From: Laguncularia racemosa
Taxonomy: Eukaryota > Streptophyta > Magnoliopsida > Myrtales > Combretaceae
Direction of reading: 5' to 3'
NCBI GenBank assembly: GCA_037954665.1
Contig: JBBMOL010000092.1
Coordinates: 1,488,001 to 1,552,000, forward strand
DNA: 64,000 nt
In this document: in pieces, positions 1 to 12,114 of the stretch
Layout of the letters: every line of letters starts with the position of its first letter
How positions within the stretch are numbered: position 1 is the first letter of the stretch
Position numbers and translations under genes: made by a program
The notes under the pieces: generated by a model
The model's database searches: none
Told to the model about the DNA's origin: nothing
What the model saw: only the letters and a program-made list of their open reading frames with translations

Positions 1-1
1 C

Positions 2-372
2 ACAGGATCTCAAGGGGGTGGACAAGAGACTACCGCGTAAGTTTCATACATAATGCTATACAGCTTCTATAGCTTCATTTACTAACGATTTTCGATGAAA
101 TGTCTCTCAACTTGTCTGAAAAAATTTCAAACTGGCTTGACAGGTTGACTGCTATTACTCAGCTGGTTCACCATGGAATGATCTTTGTCCCCATCGGTTA
201 CACTTTTGGAGCTGGCATGTTCGAGATGGAGGAGGTAAAAGGTGGGAGTCCTTATGGTGCTGGAACATTCGCTGGAGACGGCTCTAGACTGCCGACTCAA
301 CTGGAATTGGAACAGGCTTTCCATCAAGGAAAATACATTGCTTCCATCACCAAGAAACTGAAAGGAGCTTAA
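2..372 (+). CDS. FQR1: NAD(P)H:quinone oxidoreductase, FQR1/WrbA type (3' end, last two exons)
   Basis: Partial gene; the 5' exons lie outside the window. Exon bases 2-36 read TGSQGGGQETTA and stop at a GT donor (37-38). The intron ends with AG at 142-143, and the last exon runs 144-372 (TAA). The split Ala codon joins in frame, giving about 87 C-terminal residues. The motif GGGQETT, then LVHHGMIFVPIGY, GTFAGDGSR and the HQGKYIA...KKLKG tail are typical of plant FQR1-type flavodoxin-like quinone reductases. Family knowledge: these bind FMN and reduce quinones by two electrons with NAD(P)H, limiting semiquinone and radical formation; they are soluble or plasma-membrane associated, and Arabidopsis FQR1 is an auxin early-response gene. 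The exact paralogue (FQR1 or a close relative) cannot be settled from the C-terminus. The ATG at 100 is inside the intron and is not a start. Confidence 0.93.
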
Positions 373-445
373 GTCCGGCTTTAATTCATTGCGCAACTAC
401 AGATTCCTCCTATTTTTTGATGCCCTATCTCGTTGTTTTGGTCCA

Positions 446-602
446 AATAAATTCTAGCTTTGCTCAGGATATGTTTTCCTTGTTATAATTAAAGTGATTT
501 CTGTTTTTCGATTGAAAAATGTTGGCTATTCTGCATCATTTGAATTTTGATATTTCCAGTCTGTAAATCATTGTACTACTTTCCTGAATTGAGATAAATA
601 AA
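446..602 (+). terminator. 3' UTR polyadenylation signals of the quinone reductase gene
   Basis: After the stop at 370-372 the T-rich 3' UTR holds two AATAAA hexamers, at 446-451 and 597-602. The second sits in a run of AAATAAA repeats and is the better candidate for the main cleavage site shortly downstream. The call rests on the motif and its position only. Confidence 0.5.
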
Positions 603-755
603 ACTATGAAAAAGATCTTGTAAGAGTGCAGTTATTCACTAAGTAATCGTTTCCGCCTTTACTTAGAAGAGGAACCTTACTTCAGGTTAAGGAATAAAAT
701 TAGTAACAATTAAAAGTTGATTTTAAATGATATATTTTTAAATTATTTTTTTTAA

Positions 756-789
<34 letters not shown>

Positions 790-1919
790 GAATTATTTTT
801 TGTTAAAAGAATATTTTATTCTTTATTTTATTTCATGCATATTCTATAGTTTCATGGTATACATTTTAAATTTTTCAGAAAAATTATTTACTACAAAAAT
901 GTGTACTAGCGATGTGTATATAAATAAATAAAAATATACCATTAGACTAAACAAATAAAATATGAAATAATTTGTAAAGTTAGAACTAGTGGCGAAAGGT
1001 ATGGTATAAAAGAATTTATTTAATTAAGAAGAGATTAATAGATATAAATCATAAAAAACCTGAATTTAAAAGAATTAAATAATTTCATAAATAGTGAAAA
1101 TACATAATAAACTTATAAAACACAGCTATAATAAGATGTTGGAAGAAGGCACCGTAACATAATAATAATTAATAATCAACTCATGAAAGAACTACAATTA
1201 TTAACTTGTGGGAGAGCTTAAAAATCTCATATATTGTTATCACTATGTAGCACTTTTTGGAGGGTGCCTTGACATCCTCTTGAGCTTTTGGAAATTGTTA
1301 AAAGTTATTAAACTTAACTTTAAGACTTATCGTAAAATATATTTTTAGAAAAATTTTAAGAGCTAGAATGGACATCAAAAGATGTCTTATAGAAAAAGCA
1401 AAATTTACAAGTCCTAACTTTGAAATCTTCTCCTCATAGAACATACCTTTTTTCATCATTTATCGCTAGCGGATACCATATCGACGTACGAGTGCTGAAA
1501 AAATTATAAATTATATCATATAAACAAATTTTATTAGATTGTTAAAAAAATAGCATGATTCTTTGCACGGTAGTCATAAAGCAATAATGTATAAATACCT
1601 TCACATGATCATTTCGAGGTAACTGTTGTAATTTATTTGAATAAGATATATTTTTTAAATCATTCGAAATGAAAAACTCCTAACACTTTAATACTGTAGA
1701 TATTGAAAGCCATAAACATCTTATTGCTACTAAAAATTATACATCTTTTTACATTCCCATTCAGATTCCATTTTACGTAAAGCTACCAAAGGGAACCCCG
1801 CTAAAAAGAGAAAACTCCAAAAAAAAAAAAAAACAATAAAAGTAAAAATCCGAAATACCACCTGAAAAGACTAGTTAAGGATGATGTCTTAATGAGGCTG
1901 AACAACCAGCTAGCCATCT
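603..1919. other. AT-rich spacer between convergent genes
   Basis: The spacer separates the ends of two convergently transcribed genes. It holds an (AT)14 microsatellite at 759-786 and long A/T runs. No reading frame with codon structure was found. The part next to 1920 should include the 3' UTR of the transporter gene. I found no clean AATAAA for that gene on the minus strand close to its stop. Confidence 0.6.
759..786. repeat. (AT)14 microsatellite
   Basis: Uninterrupted AT dinucleotide repeat, read directly. It would be length-polymorphic and usable as a marker. Confidence 0.95.
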
Positions 1920-4900
1920 TCAAACTTCTGCATGACCATTTTCCCCGTCCTCCATGCCGGCCATTGTGTCGTAAAGCGGTCGATTCAGTGTTTCGGGGAG
2001 GAAGAACGCGAGTATTCCACCCCAAATTGCACAAACTGCAAACACCGCAAACGGCAGTCCTCCACCCAACACCACCACAACCGGCGCCAGAATTGCTCCC
2101 ATCTGCGCTGCTTGTGCAGCACATCCAAGCGCCGCGCTCCTCACCACGGTTGGAAACAACTCCGCCGTGTAAATGAACAGCAAGTTATAAGTACCTGCCA
2201 TACCAAATATCCCCAGGATCCCACACACCATCCTTACCACTTTCCATACCCCAATTAGTGGAACCATACTGCCTACAAGGCAGAAGAATCCACTGAACCA
2301 CTGCGTCCCGACAGCTAGCGGCTTCCTTCCATACTTATCTAGCAACAGAGCGGTTATTAGGAAGGCCGGCATCTCAGCTATCGCGTTGAGGAGTACATTC
2401 AAGTATAGGTTGGTTTTTAGATTGACTACATTTAAGCTGATCCCGTAGTATACTACAGAGCATAGGAAGTTGATTCCTACTGCCAGGATTAACCGGATAC
2501 GAGTCAGAGGAGTCCTAACTACATCCACTAGAGAACCTGAAATCGCGTCTTTTGTTTCTATTTGCTCCTTAGAGGATTTATTTTCACTTGAATCGTTTTT
2601 CACGTCTTCATCCAAAGCAAGGATTACCCCATCAGGAATGTGGTTGCCGTTCGATCTAGCAATGAGATGCATGATCTTCATTGCCTCATTGATCCTCCCT
2701 CGAACAAGGTACCACCGCGGAGATTCATAGATAAATGGAAGAACACAAGTAAGGAATAACATGGACGGCACAGTGGAAGCAATATAGAGAGCCCTCCAGG
2801 ACTGGAATATGTATGCTACACCAGAAAGTAAAGCGATTCCACTAGAGAAGAAGTAGAAAGTGGACATGCCAGCCAAACCGCGTTTTGCAGGGCCTACCGG
2901 TTCTGTGGCTAATACAAATGCACATAGACCGACGCCACCCGTGCTAAATCCTGTAAGGAATCGGAGGATGCAATAGATCCAGTAGCCTGGAGACAGGACT
3001 GTTAAGCAACCGAAAATGGAATTCAATATGCAGACTACAGTTAGAGAGCCCTTTCTTCCTAGGAATGAGTCCGAGAGGTGGCCAAATATTCCTGCACCTG
3101 CGAAAACAACAAGAGCGGTATTTAAGGATTCTAGTTTGTTGGATTATTATTAAGGATGATATCATATATTATATAGATTTAACTCATTTGAATAATTATG
3201 ATTCATCGCGGAAATGGTGGCAAAATGTTGAATAATCTTATCTTGATCTGCTCAATCATGATCATAAATCAGTAATATGCCATCTATTTATGTTTTATAT
3301 AGAAATGCTCATATAGATTCTGCTATTGATACGTTAAATTCAATCCACATCTGAATGAGAATAGATAGATGTCATTGGAAAACGTGAAATGCTCGGTCCT
3401 CCTACTTAGGGGTGTCAACAGTTTTAATCGAGTTAAGTAAAGAGCTTCCATGCGAGCCTTTTTTTTTTTTTTTCCATTAGCTTTCTTCTTTTTTTCAACT
3501 ACATTACATATTATAATTTCCACCTCAACTTGATGAAACTCTTTAGGGTCTACCATCAATAAATTACTTATATTTCTTTAATTAGATTTATATGCAAGCT
3601 TGAGCCATAGATACTTATACTCAGATTTGAATTTAATTAAGCTCAAGAGCTTGTTGAACATAGCCAATTGAACATCATAAACTACTCAGTAGCTAGAATT
3701 GATATTCAATTGATTAGGGGTAAGCATGAAACTTGTAGGACTTTAGGACAGCATCATATCCTACATGGTTGGATAGGTTATCCGAAATGAATACTAAATA
3801 TTACAGATTAGTTTTGGTTCCAAATTTTCAGAACTCGTAGTTACACTGACTTTGACTGGCTTTGCATTCATCCATAAAATTTCAAGATTCAACATCCTAA
3901 ATCTTTTTTGTCTAAATTCTCTATATATACGTGGAACATGAAATGAATAAAGACTTAGTAGTAGAATAGTCATCTGTTGGGCGGTTTTGATCCATGTGGA
4001 CATGTTTCTTCAAACCCCTTTGTCTAATTCCAGTATATTAGAACTCTATTTGTAGCACAATTTTAAACAAAGATTAGGTGAGTACTAAATGATTGCCAAA
4101 ACCAAAATGAATAAATGAGCCGAGGAACTTGCAAGCTGACAAATATCTAAAATGGGCTGGTCACAGGATGAAATGAAGAAGCTGTGGTCATCTTCATTCC
4201 TATGGCATTCTCAAGACACGTTTAGTTCGTGTGAGCACTGAGCAGCCATTGACGTGTTGGTCACAAGAAGCAGTGAATTTAAATGTTAGTTCACCGACTC
4301 AATCAATGTGGTTGTTCCGAAGTTCTGATGTCTGAGACGTCATGTATTGGAAATGAAGTTGACAGTACGCAGAAAACTATAATTGACAGAAAGGCAACTT
4401 TAACATTTCCGAGACGAAGAAGTTAACAAGTGTATTTATTCAAAGGAGTAAAGGTTTTCAGAATCTTTATTGCGTTAGGAACCATTCAGGACTTTTTTTT
4501 TCCACCCCCTCTTCCAATACAATTTCAAATTTAAAATGGTCATAATTGGTAATAAATAGAATCAAGTAAAGTAGTAATAGTTACTGGTGATAGATAATGT
4601 AGTGGCAAATGTTAACAATTGAAAAAAAAAATAAAAAAAAAAAAACCAAAATATTCTCTTAAAACGTAAAATAATAAATTTAATTTTTCTTTTAACAAAT
4701 GAAAATTTCCCTCTATTTTTGGGCACTTATCACTAGACACTCAAGTTCAAGGTAGCCTTTATTTGTTTATTTATTTATTTTTTGTCAGCTTCAATCAATC
4801 CCATAATTTATTTTCAAGCAATATTGATGTTGTATTTTAAATATAACTAGAAAATAAGCATTCGCGATATGTGTAATTCAAAATAAGAAAAAACCCAATC

Positions 4901-7269
4901 TACTCACATTCAAAATTAATGCAGAAAAGTAACATAAACTGTGTTTTATACAGATAATAGTCGCCAAATGTATATTCTAGGAAAGAGCTTTGGTAGATAG
5001 TGCGAAACATGAATTACGAGATTGTAATTGACTAGCTACCAACTATGTCATCTTAATTTTAACACCAAATGCATCAAAGGACCTATGTTCCAATAGAAAA
5101 AATAAATGATTTAGCTACCATATGCCTCTTTAAGAGAATGAATTACCTACACTATACCCTATTAATAGTATCCTAGTTTTTTTATTTTTTATATATGTAA
5201 TTACTGGAATATCGATAACTATTATAAGCATAAATATGAAAAAATACAAAATGTGTGTCATTAAATAATAAAAAAAAAGTTAATATCATTACAATTTGGT
5301 GATATAAATATTTTTTTAATGAGATATATTATGTTCAAATTTCTTTTTTTTTTAAGTTGTAATATGTTATGTAATTAGTAAGAAGGGAGAGAGAAAGAAA
5401 ACAACCCATATATAGTAAAATCAAAGTTGAATTGCACATCCACATAAGAGAATCAATGTTCAAAATGTGAGTCATTAAATAACCAAAAAAAAAAAAATCA
5501 ATATCATTATAATTTGGTGATATAAATACTTTTTTAATGAGATATATTATGTTTAAATTTCTTTTTTTTTTTTTTAAGTTGCAATACGTTATGTAGTTAG
5601 TAAGAAGAGAGAGAGAAAGAAAACAACCCATATATACAGTAAAATCAAAGTTGAATTGCACATCCACATAAGAGAATCAATTTATAATCGAAGTTGACTC
5701 TAAATCTAAATGTTACGCCTGCCTAATAAATAATAATTACCCCTTGTGCATGCATTAAAAAGACAATAAAAACTTTATTAAGGCGGCGGGCCATACAGCT
5801 ATATATAGAGGAACATGTGGAATCCAAGAATTTTCCTCATTTAAGTGAGGAACTTAAAAAACTTTATAAACGTGTAGGGTTATTTCTGGGAGGCACTAAC
5901 CATCAACAACCATCACTTCTTTTTATTGGTATTCAAAAAAGAAAAATCTTAATTAATATTGATTGATATTTAACATTAAAATATTCAAACATAGACACGA
6001 TACTAAATTACGCGATATGTGGCCAAACGAGGATAAAGACAGCAAGTAAAAACATTGCTGGATGCTACTGATTGGCGTCGTGCAAATCATGAGCATCATC
6101 TTGACAGTTACTTGTTCATAGAAAGCAAACCGATTATGTCGCCATCAGTAGAGTCCAATTTTCTCTTTCTTTCTTTTTTTGAAATTTCCATGTCTATTGG
6201 GGCAATAAATGACAAATATACAGAGACATTATTAAGTTTTGTAGTAAAAAAAGTGAAGTCCACTACCCTATGCATGCCACAATGAAATAGAATAACACAA
6301 CCATACCCAGACAACCCAAAATCCAAAACTGCACTACCAGTAATTTCTATGTTATCTTGACCTAAAATGTTGGGTGAATAATATACTTAATAACCACGAA
6401 GGAATACTCGATTGCCCCAACCAAAACACCACAATATCTAAGGCCTAATGTTTATCTCTAGGGTTCCTAATCCAGTTCGACTCGTGGTTGTTTTGGATTA
6501 CTCATGAAAATCATAAAAGAGATATATTTTAATCTTTTTGTAATATTAGTGATATATTCAATGTTTAAGATGTTATATCAATTACAAAATCGTGAAAAAA
6601 ACAAAGGAGATAAGAGAAAATTACTTTCGGCTATGCTACTTTAGGCTCCGCTCCCTATGGACAATAACCTACCTCTCAACCCAAAAAATAAAATAAAAGC
6701 ACTCAAAGCAACCTTTACCATTTTCTTCGTAATTATTACCATTCAAAGATCCTTATAGAATATTCAAGAATGTAAAATTGATAACCGGATTAATAAATAT
6801 ATAAATTTTTTAAAAGGAGAAAAAAAAAAAAGGAAGAAGAAGAAGACTTACCGATCATGCAGCCACCAAAGAACAAGGCCTGGACCAAGCCAATCTTATA
6901 TTTCTCACCACAAACCAATCCCCATTCACTCACCGTAGAGCTATGCACCCCTTCGGCCCACTTCCAAGAACCCGGTTCCAGCCCACAGAAGCTCGTAGCC
7001 GCCCTATCACATCCCGGTCGATTACAATACCATCCCAGTTCACGGTCCGCAAATATCATGACCATGGTGTGGAATGCCTCAAGAGCCCAAGCAAGGCTTG
7101 TTAGTACAAAGTGCCTCAATTGCCACGGTCCAAATTCACCGCAATATTTTTGGAGCATCCCATCGATGCATATCTTACCGGGCACGGGTTTTATCAGGAT
7201 AGGGGTGTGGAGGGAGAACTTTTCGTCCTCTCCACCGGGGGATGGTGGCGGTGAGGTGGAGGATAACAT
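1920..7269 (-). CDS. Organic cation/carnitine transporter (OCT family, MFS), two exons
   Basis: Exon 1 is 7269-6852 and exon 2 is 3097-1920. The intron has GT at 6851-6850 and AG at 3099-3098. The total of 1596 nt encodes 531 residues, close to the usual 500-530. Seen: a proline-rich N-terminus; KICIDGMLQKYCGEFGPWQL (residues 32-51) before the first membrane span; a long cysteine-rich outer loop (about 76-122) typical of OCT proteins; the MFS loop motif GHLSDSFLGRKGS (145-157); and ESPRWYLVRGR (264-274) opening the central cytosolic loop, followed by a charged segment and six more hydrophobic spans. Family knowledge: plant OCTs move carnitine, polyamines or organic cations across the plasma membrane or tonoplast. 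The substrate cannot be predicted from sequence. The start at 7267-7269 fits the conserved N-terminus. Both exons are intact, so the gene is probably functional. The intron phase is 1 (a Gly codon is split). Confidence 0.93.
3098..6851 (-). other. Long single intron of the transporter gene (3754 bp)
   Basis: Bounded by a consensus donor (G|GTAAGT at 6852-6847) and an acceptor with a T-rich tract (TTTTCGCAG ending at 3098). Inside are AT-rich sequence, homopolymer runs and one 214-bp tandem duplication (listed separately). Open stretches at about 3323-3559, 3794-4003 and 6055-6285 show no family resemblance, and I read them as chance. The splice is supported because the two exons join in frame inside a conserved family motif. 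Confidence 0.85.
5247..5682. repeat. Tandem duplication of about 214 bp inside the transporter intron
   Basis: Unit 1 (5247-5460) starts CAAAATGTGTGTCATTAAAT and unit 2 (5461-5682) starts CAAAATGTGAGTCATTAAAT. Both run through the same T-rich stretch, a GAGAGAAAGAAAACAACCC purine segment and end AGAGAATCAAT. The copies differ mainly in poly-T/A length plus scattered substitutions, so the event is fairly recent. No coding content. Confidence 0.93.
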
Positions 7270-7398
7270 GTTCTTTATTATTTTTTTCGGCGGTTGAGTG
7301 GATGTGTAGGAGATAATTCGTGGAGTTTATAGGTGTTTTGTTCTTTTTTTTTTAAGTTTTGTGGTGAATGAGGACGTGTTGAAGACCGCAGGCTTCGC

Positions 7399-7406
7399 TA
7401 TTTATA
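7399..7406 (-). promoter_or_regulatory. Candidate TATA box of the transporter gene
   Basis: The minus strand reads TATAAATA about 130 bp upstream of the ATG at 7269, in sequence that is less AT-rich than the flanks. A start of transcription near 7370 would give a 5' UTR of about 100 nt. Inference from motif and spacing. Confidence 0.5.
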
Positions 7407-7419
7407 AGGGACTAGGGCA

Positions 7420-10400
7420 GGGAATGCTCGTGTAGTGGCCTGTGCTGTGTGCTCTTGTTCCTATCATGGAGGAGTGTTTTTTATAAGCCATATCTCACTC
7501 ACGTGTTGTGATGATGATGGTGTCCAAGTGGTCACAAACCGAATTGAAAGAGTTCTAAGGAGAGTAGAATTCCTTTGAATTTAAATAAAGGAAATTAGCA
7601 ATCCAATTTGGTATAAATTTTAAGGATATTTGATTTTTTTTTTTTAATTTAGTATTCAGTCTTATATCAATTCGAATATAAGTATTAAATAAAATTTAGA
7701 TTAAAAAATATAAATATAAATATAATTATATATAAAGTTTCATTAGAAAAATCAAAAATTTTTTAAAATTTTTTCCACTCTAATCACTAAAAAAAACAAA
7801 AAAAAAAAACCTTCTTTGTTCCTCCCAACCTAATTCTTATGTTTATATTTTAATTATTTGGTAAATTACGTTACCTCTGTGGCTCTTTAAGGAAGTGTAA
7901 GCATTTTTAGCATCATTAGTATGTCTTCTATGTTTGATTTATGTATACTTAATCTTTAATTTTTAAATTTAAAGTGTTTAAACTCCAAATCTTTAAATAG
8001 ATCCAGTACTTTTATTTTGTCATCGATTAAAATAATAAAAAATTAAATGAAGTCTCAACTCATCTACATCAAACGAGCTCTTTTGTAATTGTTCCATATT
8101 AAAATAATAAAGAAATTATCGGGTAATCAACAAATGAGGGTATCCATAAATTTGGAATCTATTTGTTCCTGTAATAAATCATAAATAAATAGATTTTACC
8201 TTAATTAAAATTAGACCAGATTTAATTCCACGTAGTTGTGTCATCATCGTGACACTGAATACCTGGAACTGCCTAACATGAACTTTCAATAGGAGCATAT
8301 AGTTCTGATTTGATTGAGGTGATTAATATATTGCCATGTATTTGTTTGGAAATTTATATTTCAGAGAAAAAAAGTGGAGACTTACTATTAAGCAATAATT
8401 GCAACGAATATAAAACAACAAAACTCTCCCGGGTAAATTGAAATTAATATTTGTTTCTATATTCATTAATTATCGTAATCTAATCAATACCAAAAGCAAA
8501 AGGGGAAAAAAATAAAATAAACAACAACAACTATATAGTAGTCAGCTGGCTTTAGGGAACAGGTTCCATATGTGTGAGTTCTCTTTTTTTTTTTTCTTTT
8601 TTTTTTTAGTTTTTCCCCCCTTTTCTGTTATTCTTTTTAGGTTTATTAGAGTCTTTATACATTTGTTATTCTTTTCTAAGGTTCATCAAATAAATTTTAA
8701 AGCAAAAACTACAATAAATATGAAATATGGGAGACAGAGTTCGAATATATTGTATGCTATCACTGATCAATTAACACTTTTTTTTTTTCTTTATATTTCT
8801 TCTGTGGGCAATATCGTAATAATAGAAAGTAGTAAACAAGTATAAAGGAGATATTTTTAATCAGCAGCGTACACGTTGCTCAGGTCATTATATTAAATTT
8901 GTTGTTATTATTATAAGAAAAATGTTAATAAATGATTCAAAATATTCGTTAAAATATTAAATAAAGAATTTTTTTTACTTTTTTTTTATAAAGCATGTAA
9001 TAAATATTAAAAAGTGTAAAAGATGATTTTACTTTTTTAATATGTGTTTTAGAAACGCTAATCGTGGTTGCATTTCCCTAAACCAATAATTATACATCAA
9101 AAAGGTTGTGTGGTGTTGGGTTTTAAAGGGTGGTGGGGTTTGGAGATACGGATGTAAAAGCGTGATGTGGAAACGGGGAATCTTCTCTCGGATCTCAATT
9201 CTCAATTGCCATCATTAGGACCACGTTGGAAAATTGGAAAGGGAGACGGCTAGGACTGTAAGTTACTATGGGAAAGATGGTATTGTTCTTATCTTATCTT
9301 AGGTCAATTCACACCAACATCGAGTTTTTAATATTTAATTAATGGTGCTAACTTAGCTGGTTCACGAAGTTTATGCTAACCTTCATGGGTATAGTTTGTT
9401 TTGATCAAAAATTTTAATCCGCAAAAGCAACAGATTGGCCTGTACGGCCAGAAAAAAAAAAAAAAAAACTCACTAAGTTGTCCAATATTAATAGTAAAAC
9501 TAAAAGTAAAATAAATAAATAAACCAAAAGATAAAAATAACAATTAAAAAGAAAATACAACACACAAATATAATACTAAACTTTCATACTCAGACTATGA
9601 TTTCGTGCCCAATCACCACCACTACCACTAGAATATGAAAGAAAAGAAAAAATTTAACATTATCTTAAAGTTAAACAAATAAAATAATTGCAAAAAGAAA
9701 ATAAGAAATGATAAATAAATAAAAAATCAATGATGGAAATGACTTTTTTTATTTTATTAAAAAAAACTCTATGCGAAGCAAGACTGACCGAATTTTTGGA
9801 CTCACAACATATGAGGGCCAACACAACTAACCCGCTTCAACCCGTGGGATGGTGTAGGTTGGGGCAGACCGACCCGTCCGGCCGACTTTTCCAGCTCTAA
9901 CTAAACACAACAAAGATCCAAGATTTTTCCAAAAGAACCATAGATTTTAATTCTAAAGAGAAAACTGGAAGGATTTAAATAAAATATCAAAACATCGTTG
10001 AACATGAAAAATAATATATACATAAGATATAATTATTAAAACATGTAATTTTATTTTAATTTTTTCTTTTCTTTTCTCATTTACCTTTTTCTTGCGAAGA
10101 CGTGGTCCTACCACTAGTATACCCTCGTTTCCTATATTTTTATTCCTTTACAAACTACGATAAGAGTTGTTAGAAATTAAAAAAAAAAAAAAAAAACCTA
10201 CGTTTTTATCATAGAAGCAGTGCTACACTATTTTTTGAAATCATAAATATCAACAGTACACTGTGCTAAAGATCGAACTGAAATAGTTATTCTTAGGCTC
10301 GTTTAAAAAGAAACTAACAATTTCTTTGTTGAGGTTAGATTTTTTTTCAAAGTGAATCCTACGGTCTCCTTTCCTCTCTTGTCAGATTGTCAATTTCCCA

Positions 10401-11917
10401 CAAAAATAACTGCAACTTACTTAAATTACAAACACATAATGGGCAAATTTAAAAAAAAAAAAAATGGTTTCCCATAAAGTATTTTGTCAAACGCCATGCG
10501 ACATTACTTGGTTCCAAAAAAAAGGTCTAAAATTTTAAAAATCATACTTAAAATCTATCATTTATTTTTTATAGAATTTATAATAGATATATTTATTATT
10601 TTTGTTTTTACGAGCATTTATAATAAGTGTACTATATATTTTTGATAGGATTTAATGGCTGTATTTATTATTTTTATTTTTACGAAGAGAGAGAGAGAGA
10701 AAGGAGCAGAAAAAGAAAGAGACAGAAATTTAAAAAAAAAAAGAAGAAGATAAAATCATAGCTAGAAGTAATCACATATCATTGCGATTTCTTTACAAAT
10801 TAAATACCAAAAAAAAATCATAGTTAAAAATTACAATTTTATAACGATGTTACACAAATTAGTTTCAATGAAAAAAAGGGAAATTTACCCCCAAAAAAAT
10901 GCAGACTCACCTAACCACACCACATGTCAGCAGACACATGAGCACGCAGCATGCCTACACGTTACCAGCAAACTTCAGAAACACAACGATACGGAAATCA
11001 GTTAAATTTTTCGGTATATTTGTCATTTTTATGACTTTATATGAGGTTGGCTGAATTTGACACTACATTACAAACTGTATGCGATAAAATAAGATGTTTT
11101 GATTTAATAATATGAATGTATACTTAGGACGTGTAGAGTAGAATAAATTGTGTTGGTTTTATATTATAGATACGGATGAATTGATCAATATTTCATAAAA
11201 TTCTGAATTATTCATGATCAGCTTTTGCTACATTCCAAAATCCAATGATAGAGAGGCCCTGGACACTCGAAATGGACGGTAGCCTGGAACTCCCAGCCTA
11301 TTATTATTTGTTTTTTCTCTTAATTTCAATACAGAATCCGGCAATTCAATGGCTTTATTTCAATCATAGAATCGTCCGGTTCAGTTCTCCCTCTGAACCA
11401 TGAACCGAGCCGATTCCCCTTAGCATGTCTAACTGGCCTTGCCTTGCTACTGCTGCACCTCACATTAGTGTGCAAATGGAATGGCTACCAAGTTGCTCGT
11501 ATAAAATGTACACATTCACAGGGCTCTGTATGCAGCATGAATTTGATTAACTACATAATAAATATAGATCCTCGAATCGGTTCTCTCGCAAAACCCAAAC
11601 TTTTTCTCAGGATTCTTTTCCCCACCATGACTTGCCGAAGAGCTGCAATTTACATCTTACTTCTTGAACAGCTTAAGTACCACTTTCTGTGGCTGAAGAG
11701 CTCACCTGGGTTGAGGCCATGAATAAATCACTACAATGATAAATGTGATATTGAAAAATGACACTCCGATTCTCTATACAGACCTAGATAAGATTTCTGC
11801 TGAGTTTAGCGGCAGTCTTCTTTGAGAGAAGCATCTAAAGTTGCTGATTGTTCTCGAAGGATATCCGGATGCAACAAGGAAAAAAGTACACGAGGATTTT
11901 AGCAACAAAAGGAGCCT
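7420..11917. other. Intergenic region between transporter and GRAS genes
   Basis: Mostly AT-rich with many homopolymer runs and no supportable gene. Two less AT-rich patches stand out. About 9060-9300 is GT-rich on the plus strand, with unknown role. About 11220-11720 lies just past the GRAS gene; its open stretch at 11444-11722 lacks family similarity and could belong to a longer GRAS 3' transcript. A patch at 9780-9900 rich in GACCCG-type words resembles worn transposon termini, but I could not define ends. A GA microsatellite lies at about 10686-10702. Confidence 0.5.
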
Positions 11918-11923
11918 TTTATT
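11918..11923 (-). terminator. Candidate polyadenylation signal of the GRAS gene
   Basis: The minus strand reads AATAAA about 190 nt downstream of the GRAS stop codon (12117-12115), a normal 3' UTR length for plants. Motif and position only. Confidence 0.45.
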
Positions 11924-12114
11924 ACGATAACATTCACCTAAAGAGAAGGTGGCAATGAAAGCTAAGGATTTAGAGTACACACGTGAACGATTTTTCCTTG
12001 TGCCCCTTCTTATGTACATTGGAACAACAAATAGGAACCATGAATGATAATTAAAGAATACAAACTAGAACCACTATAAGTATATCTCTATATGAGTTAT
12101 GACATGTCCACATT

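Noticed and set aside
127..396. Minus-strand open frame opposite the quinone reductase exon
   Set aside because: It is a shadow of the conserved + strand exon; no family similarity.
1932..2730. Plus-strand open frames across the transporter exon 2
   Set aside because: They lie opposite a clearly conserved minus-strand transporter and have no domain of their own.
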